Assembly: GCA_014584465.1 (NCBI GenBank)
Contig: JACTMU010000109.1
Coordinates: 37,805 to 101,804 of the forward strand
Direction of reading: 5' to 3'
DNA from: Pseudomonadota bacterium
GTDB lineage: Bacteria > Bdellovibrionota > Bdellovibrionia > Bdellovibrionales > JACTMU01
DNA length: 64,000 nt
Both the position numbers and the translations under genes were made by a program. Below the pieces are notes generated by a model. It saw only the letters and a program-made list of their open reading frames with translations, had not been told where the DNA came from and did not search any database. This document shows, piece by piece, positions 33,828-43,394 of this stretch. Numbering within the stretch: position 1 is the stretch's first letter; every line of letters begins with the position of its first letter.

Positions 33828-35666
33828 TTATTCCTCGTTGGCGTTTGTGTTGTCAGCCGCAGTCGTCGTTGAGGACGATTTAGGTTGTGTCACGCCCTTA
33901 AGAGTCTCACCAAAAACTTCACCAAAACTTGTCTTTGAGGTCGACTTAGCCTTCTTCAAATACTCAGTGACATCAGCCTTCTGCTCTCGAAGCTTTACAA
34001 GTTTCGCACTCAGTCCAATCTTTCGTGCATCCTTGTCGATGGTGATGATCTCAGCCCGGACCATATCACCCTCATTGACCACATCACTGGGTTTGTCGAT
34101 TCGTTGAGAAGAGAGTTCACTGATGTGAATGAGCCCTTCGATTTCAGGAGCAAGTTCCACAAAAACTCCGAAGTCGGCAAGCTTGGTCACCTTCACATCC
34201 AGTTGACTGCCAATTGGAAAATCGGTGTCAACTTTGGCCCATGGATCTGCATCGAGCTGTTTGATCCCCAGGCTAAAGCGCTCATTGTCAATGTCAACGC
34301 CCAAGACCACTGCACGAACTTTGTCACCCTTTTCAAACATCTCTTTGGGGTGGCTGATTCTCTTCGTCCAAGAGAAATCGGAAATGTGCACGAGGCCATC
34401 GATTCCCTCTTCGATCCCCACAAAGATTCCAAAGTCTGTGACCGATTTGACATCGCCTTCAATGATCGTTCCAGCAGGATAACTCTCTTTGAGTTCAACC
34501 CATGGATTTTGTTGAAGTTGCTTCATACCCAAACTGATGCGGCGGTTGGCTGTATCGACATCCAACACCACAACATCAACTTCATCGCCAACCTTAACGA
34601 TTTGAGAAGGATTTTTAACTCTCTTCGTCCAGCTCATTTCGCTGACGTGGATCAACCCTTCAATTCCTTCACCCAGCTCTACGAAGGCTCCGTACTCTGC
34701 CAAGCTTACAATAGAACCATGGAGCTTCGTGCCTGAAGGATACTTTTCTTTCACGCTCTCCCAAGGATCCGGAGTCAACTGCTTAAGACCAAGACTTACG
34801 CGTTCGCGTTCATTGTCAAACTTGAGAACCTTAACCTCGACTTCACCACCCACCTTCAAAAGTTCAGAGGGGTGTTTCACTCGGCCCCAGCTCATATCCG
34901 TGATGTGAAGAAGTCCGTCCATACCACCAAGATCAATGAATGCACCATAATCTGTGATGTTCTTCACAATTCCTCTCACCACGGCACCCTCTTGCATAGC
35001 ATCGAGAGTCTGGTTGCGTAGGCTTTCTCGCTCCTCTTCAAGAAGAACTCGGCGAGACAGAACAATGTTGCCACGCTTTTTGTTAAACTTGATGACTTTA
35101 AATTTATAACTTTTGCCGATGTAGATATCCATATTGCGAACAGGGCGTAGATCAATCTGACTGCCCGGCAAGAAGGCCTTAACTCCAATATCCACACTGA
35201 GTCCGCCTTTGACCTTGGAGACAATCGTTCCTTCAACCACCTCTTGGTTCTCCGCTGCGCGGGAGATGTCTTCCCATGCACGCAACATATCCGCCTTGTC
35301 CTTAGAGAGGACGATCATTCCATTTTCATTCTCGATGCGATCAATGTAGACTTCCACTTCATCGCCAGGCTGAACGTTGCACTTCCCATCGACAATGCGA
35401 AATTCGTTGATCGGAATCAACCCTTCAGATTTGTAGTTGATGTCAACCAGAACGTAGTCCTCTTGAACCTCAACAACCTTCCCGTGAACCACATCGCCAG
35501 GTCGAAAAGAGTGCTCTTTTGTGGAGGCTTCAAAGAGCTCCTCAAAACCTTTCGATGCCTTGGAACTTTCTAATCCAACCTCGTCGTCCATCTGATCCAA
35601 CAAAGCTGTGATTGCAGCGCGATTTTGTTGCGCCTTTGTCATGTTTTTACCATCACTCACCATCAA
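33828..35666 (-). CDS. rpsA: 30S ribosomal protein S1
   Basis: 612 residues with six S1 (OB-fold) repeats. The repeats carry the G-(x)-V-x-x-(I/V)-x-D-Y/F-G-A/I-F-V pattern (VKNITDYGAFIDLG, VSLAEYGAFVELG, VKSVTDFGIFVGIE, VTKLADFGVFVELA) and LIHISELS/DLSW endings. The protein holds mRNA on the 30S subunit. A strong SD (GAGGAGGT) lies about 10 bases before the start. Somewhat longer than E. coli S1 (557 residues) owing to N- and C-terminal tails, the latter Ser/Thr- and Asn-rich. Confidence 0.95.
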   Translation of the reverse strand: MMVSDGKNMTKAQQNRAAITALLDQMDDEVGLESSKASKGFEELFEASTKEHSFRPGDVVHGKVVEVQEDYVLVDINYKSEGLIPINEFRIVDGKCNVQPGDEVEVYIDRIENENGMIVLSKDKADMLRAWEDISRAAENQEVVEGTIVSKVKGGLSVDIGVKAFLPGSQIDLRPVRNMDIYIGKSYKFKVIKFNKKRGNIVLSRRVLLEEERESLRNQTLDAMQEGAVVRGIVKNITDYGAFIDLGGMDGLLHITDMSWGRVKHPSELLKVGGEVEVKVLKFDNERERVSLGLKQLTPDPWESVKEKYPSGTKLHGSIVSLAEYGAFVELGEGIEGLIHVSEMSWTKRVKNPSQIVKVGDEVDVVVLDVDTANRRISLGMKQLQQNPWVELKESYPAGTIIEGDVKSVTDFGIFVGIEEGIDGLVHISDFSWTKRISHPKEMFEKGDKVRAVVLGVDIDNERFSLGIKQLDADPWAKVDTDFPIGSQLDVKVTKLADFGVFVELAPEIEGLIHISELSSQRIDKPSDVVNEGDMVRAEIITIDKDARKIGLSAKLVKLREQKADVTEYLKKAKSTSKTSFGEVFGETLKGVTQPKSSSTTTAADNTNANEE

Positions 35667-35845
35667 GCAAAGTACCTCCTCTTGGAAAAGCAGCGCTCTC
35701 CCTAAATTTCTCCTCGCTTTTAATGAGTCGACTTGGGCCTACTCGCATTCGCCCGACTTTTCGCCCGACCTGAGATTGAGCAAATCGATGGACTCCAGCT
35801 AAAAAATTAAGGAGATCTCCCTTTATAGGTCGTAACCCCTTAAAG

Positions 35846-36523
35846 TCAAAGAGATTTTGCTTGGAAAAGCTTGTCGACCTCATCGACGACCTCCTCGAGC
35901 GTGTGACGATCCGTGTTAATAAGGACTCCGCCATCAGGAAGCTGAAGGGGGGCCACCTTTCGAGTTGAATCGCGCTGATCACGCTCCTTTTGGGCTGCAA
36001 TCGTCGCCTTTAAGGAGGCCTGAGTCTCTTGGGCCCGACGAGCCGCTCTAAGCTCTGGCGAGGCCTCCAGGTAGATCTTTAGGACTGCATTGGGAAAGAC
36101 CACGCTTCCACAATCGCGCCCTTCGGCAATCAACCCCCCTTGGCACCGTTTCACACAGTCTCTTTGGGCTTGAAGGAGTGCCTTTCGAACCTCAGGCAGC
36201 GCGCTGACTTGACTTGCCAAGGCTCCCACCTCTTCTCCATGAATCTCCTGGGTGGAGTCCTGACCGTTGATCCACACTTCGGTTTTGGCCTGAGTCATTC
36301 GCACCTCCCAACTCTTTGAGGATGCCAGCTTTACCACAGCATCGAGATCGGTGATGGCGAGGTTGTTCTTGAGGCATGCAAGTGCAATCCCTCGGTAGAA
36401 GGCCCCGGTTGAAACCCAACTCCAACCATAGCGAGCCGCCAGCTCTCGGCTGACCGAGGATTTTCCCGAAGCTGCTGGTCCATCAATTGTGACTACGGGA
36501 ACCGGTGAGAGGGGGGATTTCAC
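35846..36523 (-). CDS. cmk: Cytidylate kinase
   Basis: 225 residues with P-loop IDGPAASGKSS (Lys21), DTGAFYR-like STGAFYRGIAL, the CMP-binding insert and AEGRDCGSVVFPNA (usually GRDIGTVVFPxA), and RDQRDSTRKVAPL near the end. Phosphorylates CMP and dCMP. The Ile-Gly-Thr to Cys-Gly-Ser change in the GRDIGT motif is a mild deviation. It overlaps hisC by 41 bases and precedes rpsA, a gene order widespread in Proteobacteria. Confidence 0.92.
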   Translation of the reverse strand: MKSPLSPVPVVTIDGPAASGKSSVSRELAARYGWSWVSTGAFYRGIALACLKNNLAITDLDAVVKLASSKSWEVRMTQAKTEVWINGQDSTQEIHGEEVGALASQVSALPEVRKALLQAQRDCVKRCQGGLIAEGRDCGSVVFPNAVLKIYLEASPELRAARRAQETQASLKATIAAQKERDQRDSTRKVAPLQLPDGGVLINTDRHTLEEVVDEVDKLFQAKSL

Positions 36524-37625
36524 CTAATACCTCCGTCAATGCTGAGATGGCCATCTTATTCTCACTCTCAAGACCCACACTCAATCGAAGATGGTGTTCA
36601 AAACCATATCCGCGAATGGGGCGAACAATCACACCACGTCTTAGGAGAGCATCGCTCACTTTTTGGGCATCTCGTAGGGTGTCAAAAAGAAGAAAATTCC
36701 CCTGGGACTTCACATAGGGCAGTTTAAGCCTCTCCAATTCTCGATAAAAGTAGTCAAGCCCGTTCCAAATCACCTCTTGAGAGCGCTTGAGATGTTCACG
36801 ATCCTGGATGGCTGCAATGGTTGCCACTTGAGCCAATGAGTTGACATTGAAGGGATTACGAATGCGATTGATGAAATCCACGACCTCCGGACGCGCCAGC
36901 AAGACTCCCAATCGTAAGCCCGCAAGGCCGAAGACTTTACTCATCGTACGTAAGACCACCACATTGGGATATTTTTTCATCAAAGTGAGCCCGCTCGGAT
37001 AGTCCTTGGCTCTTACATATTCAAAATAGGCTTCATCAAGAACCACAACCAAATCGTCTCGAAAACCAACTTCATCTAAGAAACCCTCAAGCTCACTCTG
37101 AGTCAGGTAGGTCCCTGTTGGATTGTTGGGATTGGAGATGAAGATCACCTTATGGCCTGCGGGAGTTTGAGTTGACCGAAAATGGGAGCCAAAGGCCTTG
37201 ATGTCAAAGCGAAGGTCCTGAGTCATGGGAATTTCGTGCACATTGACTCGAGCCCCCAGCGCGCATAACTTGTAGGCAATGAATGCGGCCTGGGATGTGA
37301 CGATCGAATCCCCGGGCTCACAATAGAGGCGGATTAAGAGGTCAATGAGCTCATTGGAGCCATTTCCAAAAATAATCCAACTTGGCTCGAGTTGAAAGTA
37401 GGCGCTCATGGCCTGACGGAGATCGTAACATCCGCCATCTGGGTAGCGATGCAACTCACTTGCTGCCTTTTGAATTGCCTCGATGGCCCGTGGACTCGGC
37501 CCTATTGGATTTTCATTGCTGGCAAGCTTGCAGACCTTGGTCAAGCCATACTCTCGCTTGGTCTCTTCGATCGGCTTGCCAGGTTGGTAGGGCTTAAGAT
37601 TTAAGATTTTTTCTGAAATATGCAT
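36483..37625 (-). CDS. hisC: Histidinol-phosphate aminotransferase
   Basis: 380 residues of the PLP-dependent fold type I: KLASNENPIGPSP, YPDGGCYDLR, FGNGSNELIDLL, SNPNNPTGTYL, DEAYFEYV, and the PLP Lys in RTMSKVFGLAGLRLG. VRPIRGYGFEHHLRLSVG is the usual end. Converts imidazole-acetol phosphate to histidinol phosphate, and many homologues also accept aromatic substrates. In related genomes hisC lies with aroA/tyrA-type genes before cmk-rpsA; here aroA is missing. Confidence 0.92.
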   Translation of the reverse strand: MHISEKILNLKPYQPGKPIEETKREYGLTKVCKLASNENPIGPSPRAIEAIQKAASELHRYPDGGCYDLRQAMSAYFQLEPSWIIFGNGSNELIDLLIRLYCEPGDSIVTSQAAFIAYKLCALGARVNVHEIPMTQDLRFDIKAFGSHFRSTQTPAGHKVIFISNPNNPTGTYLTQSELEGFLDEVGFRDDLVVVLDEAYFEYVRAKDYPSGLTLMKKYPNVVVLRTMSKVFGLAGLRLGVLLARPEVVDFINRIRNPFNVNSLAQVATIAAIQDREHLKRSQEVIWNGLDYFYRELERLKLPYVKSQGNFLLFDTLRDAQKVSDALLRRGVIVRPIRGYGFEHHLRLSVGLESENKMAISALTEVLGEIPPLTGSRSHN

Positions 37626-37703
37626 GATTCATCCTTCAAAAATCGATCAAACTGGTCGATAATGATGAGCGCCCATTGTCATTATTGTTAGTAAAGGTAT
37701 TCG

Positions 37704-39074
37704 ATGGCCTGGTCAAACGGTTTAAGTGTAGGTTGTTCGTTTGCGGAACTCTGTTGCGCCTCAAAGAGTGAGAGTTTCGTTCAAAGATGGTATTTGCAGA
37801 AGAAGTCGTTGGCTTCAGGCATCAAAGACTTTCTTCAACAGCATCCTCAAGTTGAGCTTCAAAGGCTATTTGTCTCAACCAAGATGGTTCAACGAGTGAT
37901 GGAGCAAAGAAGAGATCCCAAATTGGCCCTATTGGTCACCACGGGATTTCAGATGTGGCCTGGCATACGCCAAGTGGTCAAACCAAACTACTTCTCCATC
38001 TATCCTCACCGATCCCAACCATTGATCTCTACGGACCTTATCTTTGGAATCACTGAACGGATCAACCAAAAAGGTGAGGTGATCACACCTGTGGACTCCA
38101 GCGAACTTGAGTTTTTGGTCGTAAAGCTCAAACTTGCTCAGATCTCCAAGGTTGCCGTCGGCTTTTTGCACTCTCAAACCAATCCAATCAACGAGATTCA
38201 AGTTGCAGAATATTTTCGAAAAGAGGGATTGACCGTTCTCTGCAGTCACGAAGTCAATGCCTCCAACAATGAGGTCGCAAGGTGGTGGAGAGCCATTCTC
38301 AACACCTACCTGGTTGATGATTTTATGGAGCAGCACCAAGAGCTCAAAGAGGCACTTCCTGAAAATTGCGAGATTCACTACTGGTCTTCGGAAGGGATCT
38401 TCAGCGAACGTGACCATTCGCGGTTTTTCCCAAGTCTTTTTGGAAACCTCGAAGCCCTCAGACAACAGGCTTCTCGATCCCAACAGAGTTTGACCGCTCA
38501 GATTCACTTTGGTTTGGAGGAGTTCTTCATCATGAGCGAGGGAGTGCAAGAGGTCTATTTGTCAGATCTGGGCCCTATTGCAACCACCTTTCCCTCTCAC
38601 CAACTCCTCTCTGTACAACCACTTCAACGAGTTGAGATGAGCCCTTGGGGATGTGCCCACTTCTCTTCTCAGGAGATTCATTCACAGTCGAGTTCGATGA
38701 TCTTTGGACGAGGAGGAGCTCCATCTTTTTTGGATCTTCTTTTTGTTGTGGAACAACTTCCACCCATTCAGGGTTTGATTGAAAATGTTTCCATGAAGAT
38801 GAGAACACAGATCTTGGACTCAATCATTCTGGCCGAACAGCACAACAAGAACCGTCCGCAATCCATTGCCCAAGATCTGATCCAGATGGCCTGTGATTTG
38901 GTGGCCATGGATGTGGGTTATTTCGTTAAGGAGGACCGGGTGATCCTTTCTGGTGAACTCTCCACTCTTTTTGGAAAGGAGCTCCAAAAACGTCTTCCAC
39001 GAAAGGAGTTCTTCATTCAAAAAGGTCATCATCGACTTGAATCTTATGCCGTCAGCCAGGGGTGTCAGCTATGA
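37704..39074 (+). CDS. HyuA-like (hydantoinase/oxoprolinase A) protein, degenerate
   Basis: 456 residues matching HyuA in overall order (VGFLHSQTNPINEIQVAEYF, VLCSHEVNASNNEVARWW, ILNTYLVDDFM) but much shorter than the usual 650-700. The phosphate-binding start DVGGTFTD is replaced by SVGCSFAELC (9-18), and the GGAGPLH motif by GRGGAPSFLD. Classical ATP-dependent hydantoinase or oxoprolinase chemistry is therefore doubtful. It is translationally coupled to a HyuB-like gene, so the pair still works as a complex. Substrate unknown. Confidence 0.7.
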   Translation: MAWSNGLSVGCSFAELCCASKSESFVQRWYLQKKSLASGIKDFLQQHPQVELQRLFVSTKMVQRVMEQRRDPKLALLVTTGFQMWPGIRQVVKPNYFSIYPHRSQPLISTDLIFGITERINQKGEVITPVDSSELEFLVVKLKLAQISKVAVGFLHSQTNPINEIQVAEYFRKEGLTVLCSHEVNASNNEVARWWRAILNTYLVDDFMEQHQELKEALPENCEIHYWSSEGIFSERDHSRFFPSLFGNLEALRQQASRSQQSLTAQIHFGLEEFFIMSEGVQEVYLSDLGPIATTFPSHQLLSVQPLQRVEMSPWGCAHFSSQEIHSQSSSMIFGRGGAPSFLDLLFVVEQLPPIQGLIENVSMKMRTQILDSIILAEQHNKNRPQSIAQDLIQMACDLVAMDVGYFVKEDRVILSGELSTLFGKELQKRLPRKEFFIQKGHHRLESYAVSQGCQL

Positions 39075-40543
39075 GCGAAGGAAAGATCTCCCATTCACAA
39101 TGTGAAATCATCTTTCGCTTCTTTCAAAGGACTCTCAAAAAGGTCAAGCGAGGTGCCATCACAACCGTTGAGGGCCAACTTCTGGATTTGCGCTATGAAA
39201 ATCTTGTGGACATAGGGACACTTCCCTTTGCATGTCAGACGGTTCAACAGTACTTGGGCCTTAAAGATGGGGACATGGCCCTGGTCAACGATCCCTACTG
39301 TGGTGGAACCACACTTTCCACCTTCACCTTGGTCGCCGCCGTCTCTCTCAAACCTCGCATGAAAAAGGGCGATCTTCTCATTGCACTTCGTTTTGGGCTG
39401 CGACCCATGATCTCTCTTGAGGAGACCATTGAGGCTGAAGGTGTGCGAGTGCCACCAACACCAATTGTACAAGATGGGAGAGTCAACGAAGAGACCCTCA
39501 AGGCGATTTCAGCTCATCCGCGATGCCCCTCGACCTTTCTCAAAGAGGTTGAAAGACACATTGTTCTACTTCAAAGCGTCTGTTCTGAGTTTGTCATGTT
39601 GAGAGAGACTCTTCAAATTCCCCTAGAGAGATCTGCACTCAAGGAGTACCTCCACCAATCCAACCGCATGATGGTTCGCCAATTGGAGGCCATTCCTAGA
39701 AATGAGGCCCAGGCAAAGACCCGCTTCGACAGCGGCGAGGGGATCTATCTGAAACTCTCAACACTGCGAGGGATCGTGCAGATGGACTTCTCTGGGACCC
39801 AGCCTTCTAAACGGTGCTGTCTTACACATTCAGCCACATTTGGTGTCGCCTTTGGAACCCTTTTGGCAATCTTGAACAAGCCTCTACCGATCAATCAAGG
39901 CACCTTTGAAGTGCTTGATGTTGTTACAAGCAGCGATTCCCTTTTGAATGCAAAATATCCGGCCCCCTCCTACAAAGGGTGCACCGATGGCGCAGGTCGA
40001 TTGGCCAACTGCATTCTTTCGGCATTTGGTGATATCTCCACCAAACTTATGGTCGCCGATCATGGACACGCCTATTGCCCCATTGAACTGAGATTTCAAG
40101 ATGGCTCCCACTTTTTTGATGCGCTTCCTGGTGGATGCGGAGCCACTCCCGATCATGATGGAACCGATGGCGTTCAGATGTGGTCGAAAAACTTTCGTGA
40201 TCCCTCTGTCGAACAGGTCGAAAAACGCTTTCCCTTTCTCGTAAAGTCCGTCATGACCAAACCAAGTTCTGGTGGAGTGGGAGACCATCGCGGTGGCCAT
40301 GGACTTGTGAAGGCTTATCAGATTTTGGCACCAGCCCAAATGACTTGGAGTCTCGAACAGGCACGAAGCGTGGCCCGTGGACGACGTACGGGAAAACTTG
40401 GTAGTCCCTCTGAGATATTTCTTCAGCGTGCCTCCACAGGAAAGCGTGAAAAGTTGGAATCTGAAGGAACCATCGAAGTTGGTGCTGGCGATCTTGTCAC
40501 GGTTCACTCAGCTGGAGGCGGAGGATACTCCATCACCGCCTAA
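39071..40543 (+). CDS. HyuB-like (hydantoinase/oxoprolinase B) protein
   Basis: About 490 residues. GDMALVNDPYCGGTTLSTFTLVAAV corresponds to the HyuB motif GDxxxxNDPYxGGTHLxD, in two parts: NDPYCGGTTL and the following strand. YPAPSYKGCTDGAGRLANCI, MTKPSSGGVGDHRGGHGLV and the terminal GDLVTVHSAGGGGY are also HyuB signatures. His of GGTHL is replaced by Thr. Start at ATG 39071 lies in an ATGA overlap with the HyuA-like stop and follows GGGG. Substrate unknown. Confidence 0.8.
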   Translation: MSEGKISHSQCEIIFRFFQRTLKKVKRGAITTVEGQLLDLRYENLVDIGTLPFACQTVQQYLGLKDGDMALVNDPYCGGTTLSTFTLVAAVSLKPRMKKGDLLIALRFGLRPMISLEETIEAEGVRVPPTPIVQDGRVNEETLKAISAHPRCPSTFLKEVERHIVLLQSVCSEFVMLRETLQIPLERSALKEYLHQSNRMMVRQLEAIPRNEAQAKTRFDSGEGIYLKLSTLRGIVQMDFSGTQPSKRCCLTHSATFGVAFGTLLAILNKPLPINQGTFEVLDVVTSSDSLLNAKYPAPSYKGCTDGAGRLANCILSAFGDISTKLMVADHGHAYCPIELRFQDGSHFFDALPGGCGATPDHDGTDGVQMWSKNFRDPSVEQVEKRFPFLVKSVMTKPSSGGVGDHRGGHGLVKAYQILAPAQMTWSLEQARSVARGRRTGKLGSPSEIFLQRASTGKREKLESEGTIEVGAGDLVTVHSAGGGGYSITA

Positions 40544-40574
40544 GCAACGAGAGGTGACCATTTCCTTTGAAGAG

Positions 40575-41726
40575 TTAATCCCATTCATGAGCCCAGAGAG
40601 ATTTCAGAAATTCCTCCCAAGGAAGAATCAAAACATGGCCCACCAGACGTGCTTTGGGCTCAAGTGAAACGACCACATATTTCTTTAATAGATTTTCTTC
40701 CATGAGCGCTCGAATCCCTCTGAGATCTCTATGAGACACGACATCCTTGGCCTTCACTTCAATTGCTGTGGAATGATTCAAAACAAAATCCACTTCAAGA
40801 TTGGATGTGGACCTCCAATAGTTTAAGTGACCATTAGGAAGATAGTAATCGATGTAGGCACGTATTTCTTGACATATAAAATGCTCAAACGCATCACCAA
40901 AGTCTTTTGATTTAAATTTAATGTCTGGAAGATCGTTGATGGCTCGAGCAACTCCAACATCAAAGAGATAAAACTTGGAGGTTTCCATTGCCTTTCGCTT
41001 TCGAGATCTGCTCCAAGCAGATACTTCATCGCCAATTAAGGTGTCTTCAAGAATTTGAAAGTAACCCGTCACGGTTTTACGTTTTTCCCGAGCATCACTT
41101 GCAATGCTCGAATAGTTGATGATCTGGCCATTGCAAAGGGCCGCCACCGATAGAAACCTCGAGAAGGAGGAGATGTCTCTGATAGAGGCTTCTTGCTGAA
41201 TCTCCAAATCAAGATAAAGTCCAACGTAGTCCCTTAAGTTGGATCGCGGCTGATCGGAGAAATAGACAGATGGAAGAAGACCAAAGTTCAGCGCCCGAAT
41301 GAGGTCAAATCGAGGACCAAGCTCATGGTAGGTGAGTGGGTGAAGATGAAACTGAGAGGCTCGCCCTCCGAGCAAGTTCGTCCCCGCCCTGCGCAGTTTT
41401 CTTGCGCTTGAACCCGTCATGAGAAACCGCAACGAATGCTTTTCTATGAGCAGATGGATCTCATTAAGAAGTTCTGGTAATTTTTGAATCTCATCAATCA
41501 CCACAAGACCTTGAGTGTAGTTCTGAGCCTCGAGCTGCTGCCGCATGAGCGAGGGATTGGCTGCCAAAGAGGCAAAAAGAGTGTGGTCCAAAAGATCAAA
41601 GAGCGGGATCTCCTTTGGCAAGGTGTGGCGTATGAGCGACGATTTTCCTGTCTGCCGGGGGCCTAGCAGAAAAACCGATCGACTTCTGGTGATCTCTGTG
41701 AGGTTGAGAGAGCGATTTTGAAACAT
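40575..41726 (-). CDS. AAA (AAA_14) ATPase with DUF4143 nuclease-like domain
   Basis: 383 residues from ATG 41726, which has GGAG five bases upstream; the open frame extends to TTG 41765 over the operator-like repeat. Walker A LLGPRQTGKSS (about 20-30), Walker B LVVIDEIQK, sensor FLMTGSSARKL, then DUF4143 with LEVDFVLN and AIEVKAKD. Closest in this window to the truncated copy at 25.4 kb (shared SSARKLRR-G-NLL-GRA and GYFQILEDTLIG/LG). Role unknown. Stands alone, convergent with the HyuB-like gene. Confidence 0.9.
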   Translation of the reverse strand: MFQNRSLNLTEITRSRSVFLLGPRQTGKSSLIRHTLPKEIPLFDLLDHTLFASLAANPSLMRQQLEAQNYTQGLVVIDEIQKLPELLNEIHLLIEKHSLRFLMTGSSARKLRRAGTNLLGGRASQFHLHPLTYHELGPRFDLIRALNFGLLPSVYFSDQPRSNLRDYVGLYLDLEIQQEASIRDISSFSRFLSVAALCNGQIINYSSIASDAREKRKTVTGYFQILEDTLIGDEVSAWSRSRKRKAMETSKFYLFDVGVARAINDLPDIKFKSKDFGDAFEHFICQEIRAYIDYYLPNGHLNYWRSTSNLEVDFVLNHSTAIEVKAKDVVSHRDLRGIRALMEENLLKKYVVVSLEPKARLVGHVLILPWEEFLKSLWAHEWD

Positions 41727-41754
41727 TTTGACTCCGAACCACGAATATTGTCCG

Positions 41755-41777
41755 ATATTAGTCAAATTTTCTAATAT
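41755..41777. promoter_or_regulatory. Inverted repeat upstream of the second complete AAA/DUF4143 gene
   Basis: ATATTAG, nine bases, CTAATAT, about 30 bases before the ATG at 41726. A TTGACA (minus strand, 41794-41789) lies just upstream, so the repeat would cover the -10 region. An operator is likely; its sequence differs from the palindrome of the 29.8 kb paralogue. Confidence 0.5.
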
Positions 41778-41819
41778 TTGGCATAAAATGTCAAAATTTC
41801 AATGATTTTACCACCCGTT

Positions 41820-43394
41820 CTAGCGCGGGTTGCCATCCAAATTTGTAGCAAGGTCCGGTGATGGACCTTCTCTCTTTATTGAATCGATGGCTCGCATGGT
41901 GATGTGAAAAGTTGAACCTACTCCTTCTTGGCTTTCCACAGTGATCTTTCCACCCCAACTGTGAACAATTCGATAGGCTGTGGCAAGCCCAAGACCTGTC
42001 CCCTTGCCAACCTCCTTGGTGGTGAAAAAGGGTTTAAAAAGATGGGAGATGTTCTCTTTGGTGATGCCGCATCCGGTGTCGGTAATGGAGATGACCCAGT
42101 GGTCGCGCTCTCGTGTGCTAAAGATATGCAAAGCGTGGTTTGTCTTGCGACCGCCACGCATCGCTTCTTCTATGGCATGAATGGAGTTTACCAGTAGATT
42201 GAGAATCACCTGGTGAAGAGGATCCTCTTCGGCCAAAACAAGAGTCTGTTCGTCGATGGATATTTCAACTTCGACCTCAAGCTTCTTAAGATCGTGAGCT
42301 ACGAGATCAAGGACATCATAAATGACCGAGACAACCGATATGGGTCCTGCTCCCATGGGATTTTCTGTACGAGTCAGATTCAATAAGGAGCGAATGAGTT
42401 TAGAGACTCGGTCAATCTGAGCCATGATGATGTTGAGATTTCGTTTTGTGCGACCGTCGTTTCGTGAATTCATGCCCAAGATTTCAGCTCGACCGCGAAT
42501 GACACCCAGAGGAGTGCCAATCTCATGGGCCAAACTCGATGCCAGAAGCCCCGCTGAGGCCAAACGGTCTTGATGGAGGATCTGTGCCTCCATCTCCTTT
42601 CGTTCCGAAGTATCTCGAATGGAGGTAAGTCTCATCTTATTTCCAAATCGAGAGTAGTTTTTCGTAAATATTTCAACTTCAAAGGGTTGGGCATCTTGGA
42701 TTCTGATCCCAGTTGCATGAATGAAACGGTTGGGATCTTGTTGATGATCTTGAATGTGCTCCATCGCGACCTTCTGGGAGCGTTCGTCAAAATAGGAGCA
42801 GAGACAGCTTCCAACCATCGAACCGGGGGAGACACCTAAAATCTGCCCAGCACGCTGATTGGCCTCAACGATTCGCCCATCAAAATCATGAATGATGATC
42901 CCCTCAAAGGTCGCATCAAAAAGACTCTTAAGCTCCTTAAGACCGATCGCCCTACGAAGAGCGTAGCGAATGCTTCGCTCCAGAAGCGATGGAGTCAGCT
43001 GATCTTTGCTCAAATAGTCTGCGGCACCAACCTCCAAAGCCTTTTGATCAATGTAACTGTTTTCGCTCTCTTCAAGCAAAATCATGGGCACAGAGACCCC
43101 ATTTGCTGTGACTTTGGCGATGATATCAAGGCCTGTCACAAGGCCCTTCTGCTCGTAATTCAAAAAGCAGAGGTCACAGCTCTCTTGTTCCAACAAAGTG
43201 AGCCCGACCTGGGGCATGGAGCATCCATGAAATTGATAAGTGCCAATCTGTGATTTGGCCAAAGCTTGAGAAAAGAGCTCCACCTCGGTCTCATTGGGTG
43301 AAATCAAGAGAATGCGAATGGGGGACTCCACCAAACTTCCTTGGGACTCGCTCCTTTTCGCTCTGTTGAGGCAGGGGGGAATGGATTCACTCAT
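41820..43394 (-). CDS. Soluble histidine kinase with pseudo-receiver, PAS, HisKA and HATPase domains
   Basis: Order from ATG 43394: receiver-like domain (about 25-150), PAS (about 155-265, FDATFEGIIIHDFDGRIVEAN), HisKA with SSLAHEIGTPL (His290), and HATPase with NLLVNSIHAI, DTGCGI and GKGTGLGLA. The receiver keeps Lys130 (YLSKDQ), but the acidic pair is replaced by SPNETE and the phospho-acceptor Asp by Asn79 (CFLNYEQ), so it cannot be phosphorylated normally. No membrane segment, so it senses cytoplasmic signals. The longer frame to 43442 lacks start signals. No response regulator adjacent. Confidence 0.88.
   Translation of the reverse strand: MSESIPPCLNRAKRSESQGSLVESPIRILLISPNETEVELFSQALAKSQIGTYQFHGCSMPQVGLTLLEQESCDLCFLNYEQKGLVTGLDIIAKVTANGVSVPMILLEESENSYIDQKALEVGAADYLSKDQLTPSLLERSIRYALRRAIGLKELKSLFDATFEGIIIHDFDGRIVEANQRAGQILGVSPGSMVGSCLCSYFDERSQKVAMEHIQDHQQDPNRFIHATGIRIQDAQPFEVEIFTKNYSRFGNKMRLTSIRDTSERKEMEAQILHQDRLASAGLLASSLAHEIGTPLGVIRGRAEILGMNSRNDGRTKRNLNIIMAQIDRVSKLIRSLLNLTRTENPMGAGPISVVSVIYDVLDLVAHDLKKLEVEVEISIDEQTLVLAEEDPLHQVILNLLVNSIHAIEEAMRGGRKTNHALHIFSTRERDHWVISITDTGCGITKENISHLFKPFFTTKEVGKGTGLGLATAYRIVHSWGGKITVESQEGVGSTFHITMRAIDSIKREGPSPDLATNLDGNPR

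Noticed and set aside
33828-35666. Internal repeats
   Set aside because: Explained by the six S1 domains of ribosomal protein S1.
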